This document shows positions 34,944 through 43,324 of a stretch of DNA of 64,000 bases, piece after piece. The stretch covers positions 1 through 64,000 of the forward strand of contig JAQGHR010000072.1 in NCBI GenBank assembly GCA_028291545.1, given 5' to 3'. The position numbers and the translations under genes were made by a program. The notes under the pieces were generated by a model that searched no databases, was not told the DNA's origin, and was given only the letters and a program-made list of their open reading frames with translations. Positions within the stretch are counted from its first letter, which is position 1, and every line of letters starts with the position of its first letter. Origin of the DNA: Planctomycetota bacterium. Lineage in GTDB: Bacteria; Planctomycetota; Planctomycetia; Isosphaerales; Isosphaeraceae.

Positions 34944-35866
34944 CAGGAGGTCCCTTTCAGAAACGCTTCGACCGCCTTCAGCGTCGGAATCCCCGCCTGG
35001 CCGCCTGGACGGGTCGCCTTGATGGCGGCGGCAGCCGAGGCCACGGCGATCCGCCGGTTGATCGGCTCGCCACGAGCCAGGGACGCGGCATAAGCCCCGT
35101 GAAAAACGTCGCCGCAGCCGGTGGTGTCGACGATCTCGACGGCGAACGCGGGGCGATGGATCGGGGATAATTCGGCTCGTGTCGCGAACCAGCAGCCCTG
35201 GTCGCCGCAGGTGACGACGACCGTATCGCGATCGAGCGACCAGAGGGCTTTGACCATGCCGATGGGGTCAATCTCACCCGTGATCTTGGTAGCAAAGTTC
35301 CGGCTGAGAATCAGGTGACTCGCGACGGAATTCAACTCGTCAAAACGCGGACCCTCGTCCCGCTCGAAGTCGGCAACGACGGGAATATCGTCTGCCCTCG
35401 CGATCTTCGCGGCGCGGATCGTGCGATCGGCGTCGTAATGATCGATGAAGAGGACGCGGGCCGAGCGGACCACGTCGTCCGCGGGCCAGTCTCCGCCAAA
35501 CGGCGTGTTTTCGGGAAGCTCGAACAGAATCGTGCGGGTTCCGCCCGATTCATCGACGATGATCGTCGAGTGGATCGGTCGCGATTGCCGGAGCGGATCG
35601 ACATGATTCACGTCGATGCCCTCGGAGCGAAAGTTGGCGCGGATGAAGTTCGAGAGTTCCCCATCGTCCAGGCAACCGGCGTAGGCTGCCTTCGCCCCGA
35701 GCCTCGCGGCGGCGACCAGCGCCGTCCCGGTCAACCCGCCGCACTGACGCAGCCGGAGCCGGACACGCTCCTTGGCATCGGGCAACGGATAAGCGGGCAC
35801 ATACAGGAGATCGTCGACCGTGACGATCCCCAGGCCCAGCACGTCGATCACAGCGTCGCGAGCCAT
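34943..35866 (-). CDS. PfkB-family carbohydrate kinase
   Basis: 307 residues. PfkB/ribokinase features: a substrate-side G-G near the start (RQCGGLTGTALVAAARLGA) and the C-terminal signature DTTGCGDVFHGAYAASLARG with the catalytic Asp and anion hole. It phosphorylates a sugar or sugar acid; KDG kinase, fructokinase and tagatose kinase are all possible. It overlaps the epimerase gene by 19 bases and the isomerase gene by one, so it is tightly coupled to both. Confidence 0.9.
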   Translation of the reverse strand: MARDAVIDVLGLGIVTVDDLLYVPAYPLPDAKERVRLRLRQCGGLTGTALVAAARLGAKAAYAGCLDDGELSNFIRANFRSEGIDVNHVDPLRQSRPIHSTIIVDESGGTRTILFELPENTPFGGDWPADDVVRSARVLFIDHYDADRTIRAAKIARADDIPVVADFERDEGPRFDELNSVASHLILSRNFATKITGEIDPIGMVKALWSLDRDTVVVTCGDQGCWFATRAELSPIHRPAFAVEIVDTTGCGDVFHGAYAASLARGEPINRRIAVASAAAAIKATRPGGQAGIPTLKAVEAFLKGTS

Positions 35867-36489
35867 CGCCTCATCTCCGCCGGGTCCTCGCCGAACATGA
35901 GCGACCCGGGCACGATCCAGTCGGCCCCCGCGGCGGCCATCCTGGGCACCGTGTTGCGACGAATGCCGCCGTCGACTTCGATCTCGGTCTTCAGGCCGCG
36001 CTCCGCGATGATCGCGCGGGCAGCCCGGATTTTCTCGGGGACTGTCTCATCCATCGATGCCCCCTTGATGCCCATCGCCGTGCCCACGATCGTCAGGACG
36101 TCGAGGTCTTCCCAGAACGGTTCGACCAGATCGAGTCCCTCGGTGATGAGCAGCGACACGCCGGCGCGCATGCCGCGTTGCTTGATCGCCTGGAGCACCT
36201 GGCCGGGGTCGTTTGCCGAATCCAGACAGAACAACAGGATGTCCGTACCGGCCTCGGCGAACGGCTCGACCCAGGCCATCGGGTCCGTCGTCATCAGGTG
36301 GATCTCGAAGGGGACCCTGGTCCTGGAACGGAGCGCCTTCACCTGATCGGGGAAGAACAGCATGGTCGGGACGTAGTGCCCGTCGGCGACATCGATGTGA
36401 AACCTCTCGGAGAAGGGCTCGACGCGGGCCATGTCGGCCCCGAGGTTCGTCAAATCGGCCGACCAGAGGGAGGTGGAGCATTTGAGCAT
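35848..36489 (-). CDS. Ribulose-phosphate 3-epimerase-like protein
   Basis: 213 residues from the ATG at 36489; the much longer frame to 36879 runs through the hydrolase gene in another frame. A (beta/alpha)8 barrel with RPE motifs: KCSTSLWSADLTNL, HIDVADGHYVPTM (metal-binding His/Asp), FEIHLMTTDP, and the C-terminal EIEVDGGIRRNTV and phosphate-binding GSLMFG. The reaction would be 3-epimerisation of a ketopentose or ketohexose phosphate. Linked to a kinase and an isomerase-like enzyme, it probably serves a dedicated sugar pathway instead of the general pentose-phosphate cycle. Starts 2 bases after the stop of the hydrolase gene. Confidence 0.88.
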   Translation of the reverse strand: MLKCSTSLWSADLTNLGADMARVEPFSERFHIDVADGHYVPTMLFFPDQVKALRSRTRVPFEIHLMTTDPMAWVEPFAEAGTDILLFCLDSANDPGQVLQAIKQRGMRAGVSLLITEGLDLVEPFWEDLDVLTIVGTAMGIKGASMDETVPEKIRAARAIIAERGLKTEIEVDGGIRRNTVPRMAAAGADWIVPGSLMFGEDPAEMRRWLATL

Positions 36490-36491
36490 CG

Positions 36492-37310
36492 TTAGGCGGG
36501 TCCGGACAGGAAGTGTCGAAGGAGGAAATCGGTCATGTGTCGTTGGACGTCCGCCCCGTGCTGGACGATGTCCACGCATTTCGGCGTCAACTCGCGAAGC
36601 TCGGCGCCGGGGATGGTCTCCGCGAGCGTCTGGCCCATCGCGTAGGGGTGAATCGGATCTTGTTGATTCGCCAGGATCAGGGTGGGAACCGCGATCGATC
36701 GCCAGGCGTCGCGGTCGGGCGAGGGGCAACACTGGGGGATGCGATCGAGCTTTTCGACGGTCTCTTCCGCTCTGGGGTTCTCGAACATCCCGACCAGCGC
36801 CGTGGCCGAGTCGCTGGATTCGCGAAGAACGCCCGCGTACGTCGGGCTTTGCTTGAACGCGGAGAGGCCATCGCGCCACCCGAGGCGGCGAATGAATTCG
36901 GCCATGATGGGGAACATGCGGACGTTCTCGGGGAAGGGCTCCTCCAGCCAGGCGGGACGAGACAGGATCAGGCCGCTCGTTCGCTCCGGGTGGCGGATCG
37001 CGAAGTTCAAGGCAAGCCCCGCGCCCATGGAGATCCCGCCCACGACCACACGGTCGATTCCGAGATGATCGAGCAGCGCCAGAAGATCGTCCGCGATGTC
37101 GTCGAAGTTAAGTTTCGCGGGGTCGCCGAGCGGGCGGGTTTCGCCGTGATAGCGAGAGTCGCAAGAGATCAAACGGCCACCTTCCGGCGGGGAGAACAGG
37201 CCGCACGGGATCGAAACATCCCCACCCAGACCATGTTGAAAGACGACCGGCAGGCCCTGGCCGATATCGCGGTAGCGGAAGTTCAAGCCGTCTCGGCAAA
37301 ACGTCGGCAT
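36492..37310 (-). CDS. Alpha/beta-hydrolase, first gene of the sugar-acid operon
   Basis: 272 residues. VVFQHGLGGD oxyanion region, nucleophile elbow G-I-S-M-G, and a distal Asp in LANQQDPIHP; the terminal His could be in VDIVQHGADVQRHM. It resembles 3-oxoadipate enol-lactonases and related esterases. As the lead gene of an operon with an epimerase, a PfkB kinase and a uronate-isomerase-like enzyme, a lactonase or sugar-ester hydrolase role is plausible but unproven. Cytoplasmic (no signal). Confidence 0.88.
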   Translation of the reverse strand: MPTFCRDGLNFRYRDIGQGLPVVFQHGLGGDVSIPCGLFSPPEGGRLISCDSRYHGETRPLGDPAKLNFDDIADDLLALLDHLGIDRVVVGGISMGAGLALNFAIRHPERTSGLILSRPAWLEEPFPENVRMFPIMAEFIRRLGWRDGLSAFKQSPTYAGVLRESSDSATALVGMFENPRAEETVEKLDRIPQCCPSPDRDAWRSIAVPTLILANQQDPIHPYAMGQTLAETIPGAELRELTPKCVDIVQHGADVQRHMTDFLLRHFLSGPA

Positions 37311-37430
37311 GCGGTTCCCTGTGGACCTCGATGAGGCAACGACCGGGTTGGTGTTCTCAGGATGCGGGGCATTTTCTCACCCCCAAACCGGGGACGCAAG
37401 TCCGAGCCGAGGGAAGCTCCAATCAAAGAG

Positions 37431-37511
37431 TTTCACGCAGAGACGCGGAGGGGACGCAGAGGACGCGGAGGATTGAGGGAGGGAAAGCAAGAAGGGGCGG
37501 GAGAGAGAAAG
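37431..37511. repeat. Periodic ACGCRGAG element and purine tract in a 346-base gap
   Basis: Within the divergent gap 37311-37656, TTTCACGCAGAGACGCGGAG and two further ACGC(A/G)GAG units form a short-period repeat (37431-37471), followed by a strand-biased purine tract (37472-37511, nearly all A and G). It is unlike the surrounding coding DNA and looks like a dispersed intergenic repeat. The gap must also hold promoters for the operon on the minus strand and for proC; no good consensus was identified. Confidence 0.5.
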
Positions 37512-37656
37512 CCAATCGACAGGCGTCTTGGACCTGGCAGTCCTCTTGTTCAGCGGGTTACAAGGGACGACGTACCGGCTGCGATCGGGTACAATTCCCT
37601 TCCTCCTGATTGCGAGTAACCGGCATGAGTGAATTCTGGATGTGAGGCCGCGCGTG

Positions 37657-38514
37657 ATGGCGAGCGAATCGGACCTGACAGGGCCCGGGAGCCCCCGGTG
37701 GGGGTTTGTAGGCGCGGGGAAGATGGCCTCGGCCCTGGTTCGGGGGATGATCCGTGCGGGAGCGGCCCCGGCCTCGCGGATCGCGACATTCGACCCGGTC
37801 GGCCTCGCGGCCGAAGAACTGGGCGCGCTGGGCGTGAGCGTCCTGGCCTCGAACGTCGAGCTGGCGAGATCGTGTCGCGTGCTGGTCCTCGCCGTCAAGC
37901 CGCAGGCGACGCCCGCCGTCCTGGGAGAGCTTCGGCCCGCGATCACCGCCGACCATCTGGTGATTTCGATCGTCGCCGGAGTCCCGCTCGCCACGCTCGC
38001 CTCGGGGCTGGGACCAGAGCCGAGGCTGGCCCGTGTCATGCCGAATACACCGGCGTTGGTTGGAGAGGGCGCGGCGGGCTTCTGTTTGGCCGCCAATGCC
38101 AGGCCCGAGGATGAGGCGATTGTCGCTCGATGTTTAAACGCCGTCGGCCGAGCCTATCGCATCCCGGAGAGCCAACTGGACGCCGTTACCGGGCTTTCCG
38201 GGAGCGGACCGGCGTTCGTGTACCTCATGATCGAGGCGCTTTCCGATGGCGGAGTCCGCTCCGGATTGCCCCGTGATATCGCGACGGTGCTCGCGGCTCA
38301 GACCGTTCTTGGGGCGGCCAGAATGGTCCTCGAGACCGGCCTCCATCCCGGAGTGCTCAAGGATCAGGTCACTAGCCCCGGCGGGACGACGATCGCCGGC
38401 CTCCATGCCATGGAACGCGGAGGCGTTCGCGCCGCATTGATGGATGCCGTCGATGCCGCGACCAGGCGGTCTGCCGAGCTGGCCGGAATCGCGGCCAGAA
38501 ACGCCTCGATTTGA
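37657..38514 (+). CDS. proC: Pyrroline-5-carboxylate reductase
   Basis: 285 residues from the ATG at 37657 (a GTG at 37642 would add five residues). NAD(P)-binding WGFVGAGKMASALVRGM, then VLVLAVKPQ, VMPNTPALVGEGA, the proline-site AVTGLSGSGPAFVYLMIEAL and C-terminal VTSPGGTTIAGLHAMERGGVRAAL. Catalyses the last step of proline synthesis. The gene stands ahead of the metallophosphoesterase and guaA on the same strand; these look like unrelated housekeeping genes in a row. Confidence 0.95.
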   Translation: MASESDLTGPGSPRWGFVGAGKMASALVRGMIRAGAAPASRIATFDPVGLAAEELGALGVSVLASNVELARSCRVLVLAVKPQATPAVLGELRPAITADHLVISIVAGVPLATLASGLGPEPRLARVMPNTPALVGEGAAGFCLAANARPEDEAIVARCLNAVGRAYRIPESQLDAVTGLSGSGPAFVYLMIEALSDGGVRSGLPRDIATVLAAQTVLGAARMVLETGLHPGVLKDQVTSPGGTTIAGLHAMERGGVRAALMDAVDAATRRSAELAGIAARNASI

Positions 38515-38568
38515 CGCGAATTCCACAAAAGTTTCTGCCACTTTCTCCCGACCCGAAGCGACTGCTCG

Positions 38569-39189
38569 ATGAAGCTCGGTCTCATTTCCGACATCCACGG
38601 CGATCCGCTTTCGCTGGAGCTGGCCTGGTCGCATCTGACGATCATGGGGGCCGACAGGATCGTCTGCGCCGGCGACACCGTGGGCTACGGGCCTTATCCC
38701 GACCGCGCCGTCGCGTTCCTGACATCGCGTAAGATTGATTGCGTTCGAGGCAACCACGACCGCTGGGCGCTCCAGCGCGGCCCCGGCCGGCGCGACGAGT
38801 TCGGCGGATCGGCGCCCTCCGCGGAGACTCTCGCGACCCTTGGCACTTTCCCCGTCGATCGACCGATTGAATCGTGCGGCCGCATCGTCCTGGTCGCTCA
38901 CGGGTCGCCGACGAGCGATATGGAGTACGTCGTCCGCAAGACCCATGGTCCCGAGGTACTCGATCGGCTCCTCGCGGACCTCGGGGTGGACGTCCTGGTC
39001 GTCGGACACACCCATGCCCCGATGTGGTACCGCGGCGAACGGGGCCTGGTGGTCAATCCCGGCTCGGTGATTTCGATGCCGGTGGTGCGAACCTCTCGCA
39101 CCTTCGCCCTCCTGGATGTGGAAGCGCTGAAAGTCACGTTTCACGATGTGGAAAGCGGCCGTGTGCTCGACGTGCCGCATTGGGATTGA
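38569..39189 (+). CDS. Calcineurin-like metallophosphoesterase (YfcE/MJ0936 type)
   Basis: 206 residues. Metal-binding motifs in order: LGLISDIHGDP (D-x-H), IVCAGDTVGYGP (GD), CVRGNHDRWAL (GNHD), LVAHGSP and VVGHTHAPMWY (GHxH), ending with VVNPGSVI. Such small enzymes hydrolyse phosphodiesters or pyrophosphates; the cellular substrate is unknown. 54 bases after proC, 33 bases before guaA, likely one transcript. Confidence 0.92.
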   Translation: MKLGLISDIHGDPLSLELAWSHLTIMGADRIVCAGDTVGYGPYPDRAVAFLTSRKIDCVRGNHDRWALQRGPGRRDEFGGSAPSAETLATLGTFPVDRPIESCGRIVLVAHGSPTSDMEYVVRKTHGPEVLDRLLADLGVDVLVVGHTHAPMWYRGERGLVVNPGSVISMPVVRTSRTFALLDVEALKVTFHDVESGRVLDVPHWD

Positions 39190-39222
39190 GAATTCATCGC
39201 CCCTGAACAATCGAGGTCCGTC

Positions 39223-40773
39223 GTGACGTCCGATCGTCCCGTGCTTGTTTTCGATTTTGGCTCCCAGTTCGTCCAACTGATCGCGCGCAGGGTCCGCGAA
39301 AAGCATGCGTTCGCCACGATCGTGCGGCATGACCTGTCGATCGACCGCGTTCGCGAGTTGAACCCGATGGGGATCATCCTCTCCGGCGGACCCATGAGTG
39401 TTTTCGAGCCGGGTGCGCCGCACTGTGACCCGGCAATTTTCCGGCTTGGCGTGCCGGTGTTGGGCCTCTGCTACGGAATGCAACTGGCCTGCCACGTCCT
39501 GGGAGGCCGGGTTGATTCGAACCCCACACGCGAGTTTGGCCGCGCCGAGTGCATCGTGACCGACCCGACCTCCGAGCTGCTCCAGGGCGTTCCCGAGAAG
39601 ACGATCGTCTGGATGAGCCATGGCGATCAGGTCCACGATGCCGGTCCGGACTTCCTCCCGCTCGCGAGGACGGCAACCTGCCCGATCGCCGCCGTCAAGC
39701 ACAAAGAGTTACCCGTCTACGCCTTGCAATTCCATCCCGAAGTGGCTCACACGCCGTTCGGCTCGACAATCCTCGGTAACTTCCTCGATCGAGTCTGCGG
39801 TTCGAGCGGCTCGTGGACGATGGATAAGTTCCTCGATCGGGCCGTTGCCGACGTACAGTCGCGGGTGAAGGACGACGAGCGGGTCGTCTGCGGCGTCTCG
39901 GGCGGAGTTGATTCGGCGGTCGTCGCGGCCTTGTTGGCGAAGGCGATCGGGCGCCGGGTCGTGTGCATTTTCGTGGACAACGGCCTCCTCCGGGCCGGCG
40001 AGCGAGCCGCCGTCGAGGTGGCCTTCGGCAATCACTCGGATGCGGAACTTCGCGTCGTCGATGCCTCGTCCCGCTTCCTCGATGCCCTGAAGGATGTGAG
40101 CGACCCCCAGGAAAAGCGCGTCCGGATCGGTCACACGTTCATCGACGTCTTCCGCGACGAGGCCAGGTCCATCCCCAACGCCAGGTTCCTGGCCCAGGGA
40201 ACGCTCTATCCCGATGTTATCGAAAGCGGTGGATCACGCGATGCGCCGGCGGCCACGATCAAGCATCATCATAACGTCGGAGGACTGCCCGCCGAGCTGG
40301 GATTCGAGCTGATCGAACCCCTTCGCGACCTGTTCAAGGACGAGGTCCGAAAGCTCGGCCTGGAACTCGGCCTGCCGGAGGAGATGGTCTATCGCCACCC
40401 CTTCCCCGGACCGGGCCTGGCGGTGCGATGCCTGGGTGCCGTGACTCGCGAGAAGCTCGTCGTCCTCCGTCAGGCCGACACCATCTTCCTGGAGGAGCTG
40501 CGCGCCGCCGGCCTGGAACGCCAGATCGGCCAGGCCTTCGCCGTCCTGCTTCCCGTTCAATCCGTGGGCGTGATGGGCGACGGACGGACCTATGAGAACG
40601 CGATCGCCCTTCGAGCCGTCGAGACCGACGACTTCATGACGGCCGACTGGTCGAGAATTCCCCATGAGGTTCTCGCCCGGGCCTCGACTCGCATTATCAA
40701 CTCGGTCAAAGGCATCAACCGCGTGGTCTACGACATCACGAGCAAGCCGCCGGGGACGATCGAGTGGGAGTGA
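39223..40773 (+). CDS. guaA: GMP synthase (glutamine-hydrolysing)
   Basis: 516 residues from a GTG start. N-terminal class I amidotransferase with C83 ([11 protein letters not shown]), H171 and E173 (LQFHPEVAH). ATP pyrophosphatase domain with PP-loop SGGVDS at about 226-231. C-terminal dimerisation domain with [14 protein letters not shown]. It amidates XMP to GMP. Length and motifs are normal. A weak hairpin follows the stop (arms 9 bases, no T-run). Confidence 0.97.
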   Translation: MTSDRPVLVFDFGSQFVQLIARRVREKHAFATIVRHDLSIDRVRELNPMGIILSGGPMSVFEPGAPHCDPAIFRLGVPVLGLCYGMQLACHVLGGRVDSNPTREFGRAECIVTDPTSELLQGVPEKTIVWMSHGDQVHDAGPDFLPLARTATCPIAAVKHKELPVYALQFHPEVAHTPFGSTILGNFLDRVCGSSGSWTMDKFLDRAVADVQSRVKDDERVVCGVSGGVDSAVVAALLAKAIGRRVVCIFVDNGLLRAGERAAVEVAFGNHSDAELRVVDASSRFLDALKDVSDPQEKRVRIGHTFIDVFRDEARSIPNARFLAQGTLYPDVIESGGSRDAPAATIKHHHNVGGLPAELGFELIEPLRDLFKDEVRKLGLELGLPEEMVYRHPFPGPGLAVRCLGAVTREKLVVLRQADTIFLEELRAAGLERQIGQAFAVLLPVQSVGVMGDGRTYENAIALRAVETDDFMTADWSRIPHEVLARASTRIINSVKGINRVVYDITSKPPGTIEWE

Positions 40774-40906
40774 AACGACCGAATCTGGGCTATTCGATCG
40801 GTTCAACTGTGGTAGGCTAGGCGGGGTCGGTATCCGGAGCGACGCGGCTCCGAGATTCTGCGAGATCGCGAGTTCGACACCATCTCGATTGACGGAGGCT
40901 CCCACG

Positions 40907-42100
40907 ATGATGCGTACCCTCATTCGCGTTGCGGCAATCGGGTTTTTCCTCACGTTGGCCGGTCCGGTCCACGCCGATACCCACACCATCGCCCGATGCG
41001 GCCAGGGATTCCTCGAAGATGTGGACGGATACCGCGTGCTGCACGTCAAGGGAACACCCTACGAGATGGGCTTTCAGCAAGGGGCGCTGCTGAAGGAGGA
41101 TATCAAGGAACTCGTTCATTTCTTGTTCGACGTGAAGGCCAAAGAGCTGAAGATCAAGGTTGCCGGCAAGGAGGTTCAGCCCAACGCGAGGGCGATCATC
41201 GCGGGGATCGCGGCGAGTCAGAAGAAGTTCGTGCCGGCGCGGTTCTTCGAGGAATTGAAGGGCGTGGCCGACGGAGCGGGGATGTCGATCGAGGATATCA
41301 CGGTCGCCAACTTCATCCCCGAGATGTTCCACTGCTCCGGCTTCGCGCTCAGCGGATCGGCCACCAAGGACGGCACGCTCTATCACGGCCGCGTCCTGGA
41401 TTATGGCTGCGATTGGCGGCTCCAGGAGCACGCCGTGCTCACGATCGCCGAGCCGGACGGCAAGATTCCGTTCGTGAACGTGACCTACGCCGGCTTCATC
41501 GGCAGCGTCACCGGCATGAATGCGAAGCAGGTTTCGATCGGAGAGATGGGTGGCGCGGGACTCGGACACTGGGCCGGCGTGCCCATGTCGTTCCTGGTCC
41601 GGATGGCCCTGGAAGAGGCCGACGACCTGGATGAGGCCGTCTCCATCTTCCGCGACAATCCGCGCACCTGCGAATATTATTACGTGGTCGCCGACGGCAA
41701 GACCGGCAAGGGTGTCGGGATGGAAGCCTGCTGGGATCGCTTCAACCTCGTCCAGATGGGCGAGTCGCACGCTCGCCTCCCTCACGGCGTCAAGGACGCG
41801 GTCCTGCTCTCTGCCGGCGATCGATACGAAGAGCTCGCCCGCCGCGTGAAGGCCGGTCACGGGACGTTCGACGCGACCTCGGCCCGCGAGTTGATGAGCC
41901 GCCCTGTGGCGATGAAGTCGAACCTGCACAGTGTTTTGTTCGAGACGAAATCCAGCCGGCTCTGGGTTGCGAACGCCTCGAAAGATGGGCAGCCGGCGGC
42001 CTCGCAGCCGTATCACGCGTTCCGGCTCTCGGAACTCCTCACCCACAAGGCGGGTGATTCCGCGACCACGCTGCCGGCATCGTCGTCGGGTACTCGATAA
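40907..42100 (+). CDS. Peptidase C45/acyltransferase-like Ntn-hydrolase, secreted
   Basis: 397 residues from the ATG at 40907 with GACGGAGG upstream; the longer frame from 40664 overlaps guaA in another frame and is discarded. Signal peptide VAAIGFFLTLAGPVHA. Motifs of the C45 (isopenicillin N acyltransferase-like) family: KGTPYEMGFQQGALLKEDI, candidate catalytic C143 in EMFHCSGFALSG, and GTLYHGRVLDYG. In C45 enzymes this Cys becomes the N-terminal nucleophile by autoprocessing; 142 residues would have to be removed, which is long, so processing may differ. It probably hydrolyses amides such as acyl-amino acids or cell-wall material in the periplasm. Confidence 0.85.
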   Translation: MMRTLIRVAAIGFFLTLAGPVHADTHTIARCGQGFLEDVDGYRVLHVKGTPYEMGFQQGALLKEDIKELVHFLFDVKAKELKIKVAGKEVQPNARAIIAGIAASQKKFVPARFFEELKGVADGAGMSIEDITVANFIPEMFHCSGFALSGSATKDGTLYHGRVLDYGCDWRLQEHAVLTIAEPDGKIPFVNVTYAGFIGSVTGMNAKQVSIGEMGGAGLGHWAGVPMSFLVRMALEEADDLDEAVSIFRDNPRTCEYYYVVADGKTGKGVGMEACWDRFNLVQMGESHARLPHGVKDAVLLSAGDRYEELARRVKAGHGTFDATSARELMSRPVAMKSNLHSVLFETKSSRLWVANASKDGQPAASQPYHAFRLSELLTHKAGDSATTLPASSSGTR

Positions 42101-42144
42101 GCACGCGAGTGACGGAAACCGAATCTACCCTGGAGGCCTGGCTG

Positions 42145-42756
42145 ATGCGAATGCGGACATGGGTCATGGTCTGGCTGGTGGGCGCGGGACTGGTCGCTCC
42201 CGCAGCCAACGCCCAGACGTCGAAGATCGACCTGCGCACCAAGGCCGGGGCCGAGAAGGTCAAAGGCCAGTGGCGCTATCACGATGTGAAGATCATCGAG
42301 GTTGACGGCAAGGGGCCTCCGCCGGAGAGCAAGCCGGTCCGGACCTATAGCTTTGAACCTCGGGCCGAGAAACCGGACTTCGATGACAGCAAGTGGGACG
42401 TGCTCGACCCGACCACCCTGGGGCAGAGGCGGGCGAACGGGCAACTCTGCTTCAACTGGTATCGGATCAAGATCACCATCCCGCCGGAGGCGGAGGGGAA
42501 GACGGTTCACTTCGTCACGACCGTGGATGATTACGGCGAGGTCTGGGTCGATGGCAAATTGAACTACAAGGCGGGCACCACGGGAGGCTCGGTCGTCGCC
42601 GGATTCAACACCCCGAACCGGGTCGAGTTGAAGGACGCGAAGGCGGGAAAGACCTACCAAATCGCGGTTTTCGGGATCAACGGGCCGATCTCGGCCACGC
42701 CCGGCAACTGGATCTTTCTGGGCGATACGTTCCTCGAAATCACCGACAAGAAGTGA
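42145..42756 (+). CDS. Secreted carbohydrate-binding-like (galactose-binding fold) protein
   Basis: 203 residues from the ATG at 42145, with TGGAGG before it; a GTG at 42109 would add 12 residues. Signal peptide MVWLVGAGLVAPAANAQ. The rest looks like the jelly-roll of glycoside hydrolase family 2 N-terminal modules: FDDSKWDVLDP, NWYRIKITIPPEAEGKTVHFVTTVDDYGEVWVDGKLNY and a C-terminal LGDTFLEITDKK. No catalytic domain, so binding is likely. It follows the C45 gene by 44 bases and may be in the same operon. Confidence 0.75.
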   Translation: MRMRTWVMVWLVGAGLVAPAANAQTSKIDLRTKAGAEKVKGQWRYHDVKIIEVDGKGPPPESKPVRTYSFEPRAEKPDFDDSKWDVLDPTTLGQRRANGQLCFNWYRIKITIPPEAEGKTVHFVTTVDDYGEVWVDGKLNYKAGTTGGSVVAGFNTPNRVELKDAKAGKTYQIAVFGINGPISATPGNWIFLGDTFLEITDKK

Positions 42757-42896
42757 CCGTTTCATGCAACGAAGGCATCACTACGGCCGGGATCGGGCTT
42801 GCCCGCCGGCGCGGAATGGCGTAAACTCAGCCTCGTAATTATCGACGCGACAAGATGTTGCGTACCCGTCTTCAGATCAACACTTGGGGTGTTCTG

Positions 42897-43223
42897 ATGC
42901 TCATTAAGGATCAGACCGCGTCGGTCCGGACGATCGAGACACCCGACGACCTGGCCGAGACCCGCCTCGAAGCCATCGGCTACGTCTTCCATGGGACACT
43001 GCCCAAGCCGGATTCCAAGCGCGCGCCCAAGGCCGGCTCCAACCTCCTGCACTTCGCCCGCTGCGCCAAGCTCGACAAGGTTCCTGATATCGAGGTCAAG
43101 GTCTGGTTCCGCACCATCCGCGGCGCCAAGCAGCACCTCGACGTCCAGGTCGGCTCCGGTAAGTGGAAGTGGTGCAAGATCTGCGAGCGAGAGATCACCC
43201 AGAAGATCCTGAATGAGGCGTGA
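42897..43223 (+). CDS. Small hypothetical protein with C-terminal CKIC motif
   Basis: 108 residues from the ATG at 42897; an in-frame ATG at 42855 would add 14 residues. Basic, with a C-terminal C-K-I-C motif and another Cys in LHFARCAKL; a metal site is possible. No family is recognised. Coding is supported by the ordinary GC-rich third positions and by a following hairpin. It could be a planctomycete-specific regulator, but nothing shows that. Confidence 0.6.
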   Translation: MLIKDQTASVRTIETPDDLAETRLEAIGYVFHGTLPKPDSKRAPKAGSNLLHFARCAKLDKVPDIEVKVWFRTIRGAKQHLDVQVGSGKWKWCKICEREITQKILNEA

Positions 43224-43283
43224 CTCGCGCGAACGAAAAATTGTTTCTCGAATGTCGAATCCGAGCTGAGATTACGTCGTAGA

Positions 43284-43312
43284 TTAGGACCCGCGCTCCA
43301 CGTTGGTCCTAA
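43284..43312. terminator. Inverted repeat between convergent genes, possible bidirectional terminator
   Basis: TTAGGACC (43284-43291) and GGTCCTAA (43305-43312) form a perfect 8-base stem with a 13-base loop, between the stops of the CKIC protein (43223) and the AsmA-like gene (43325). No T-run; placement is the main support. Confidence 0.4.
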
Positions 43313-43324
43313 CGCACTCCCCAT

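Noticed and set aside
35848-36879. 343-residue epimerase with a long N-terminal extension
   Set aside because: The first 130 residues are Arg/Pro-rich and antisense-like over the hydrolase gene; RPE motifs start at the ATG at 36489.
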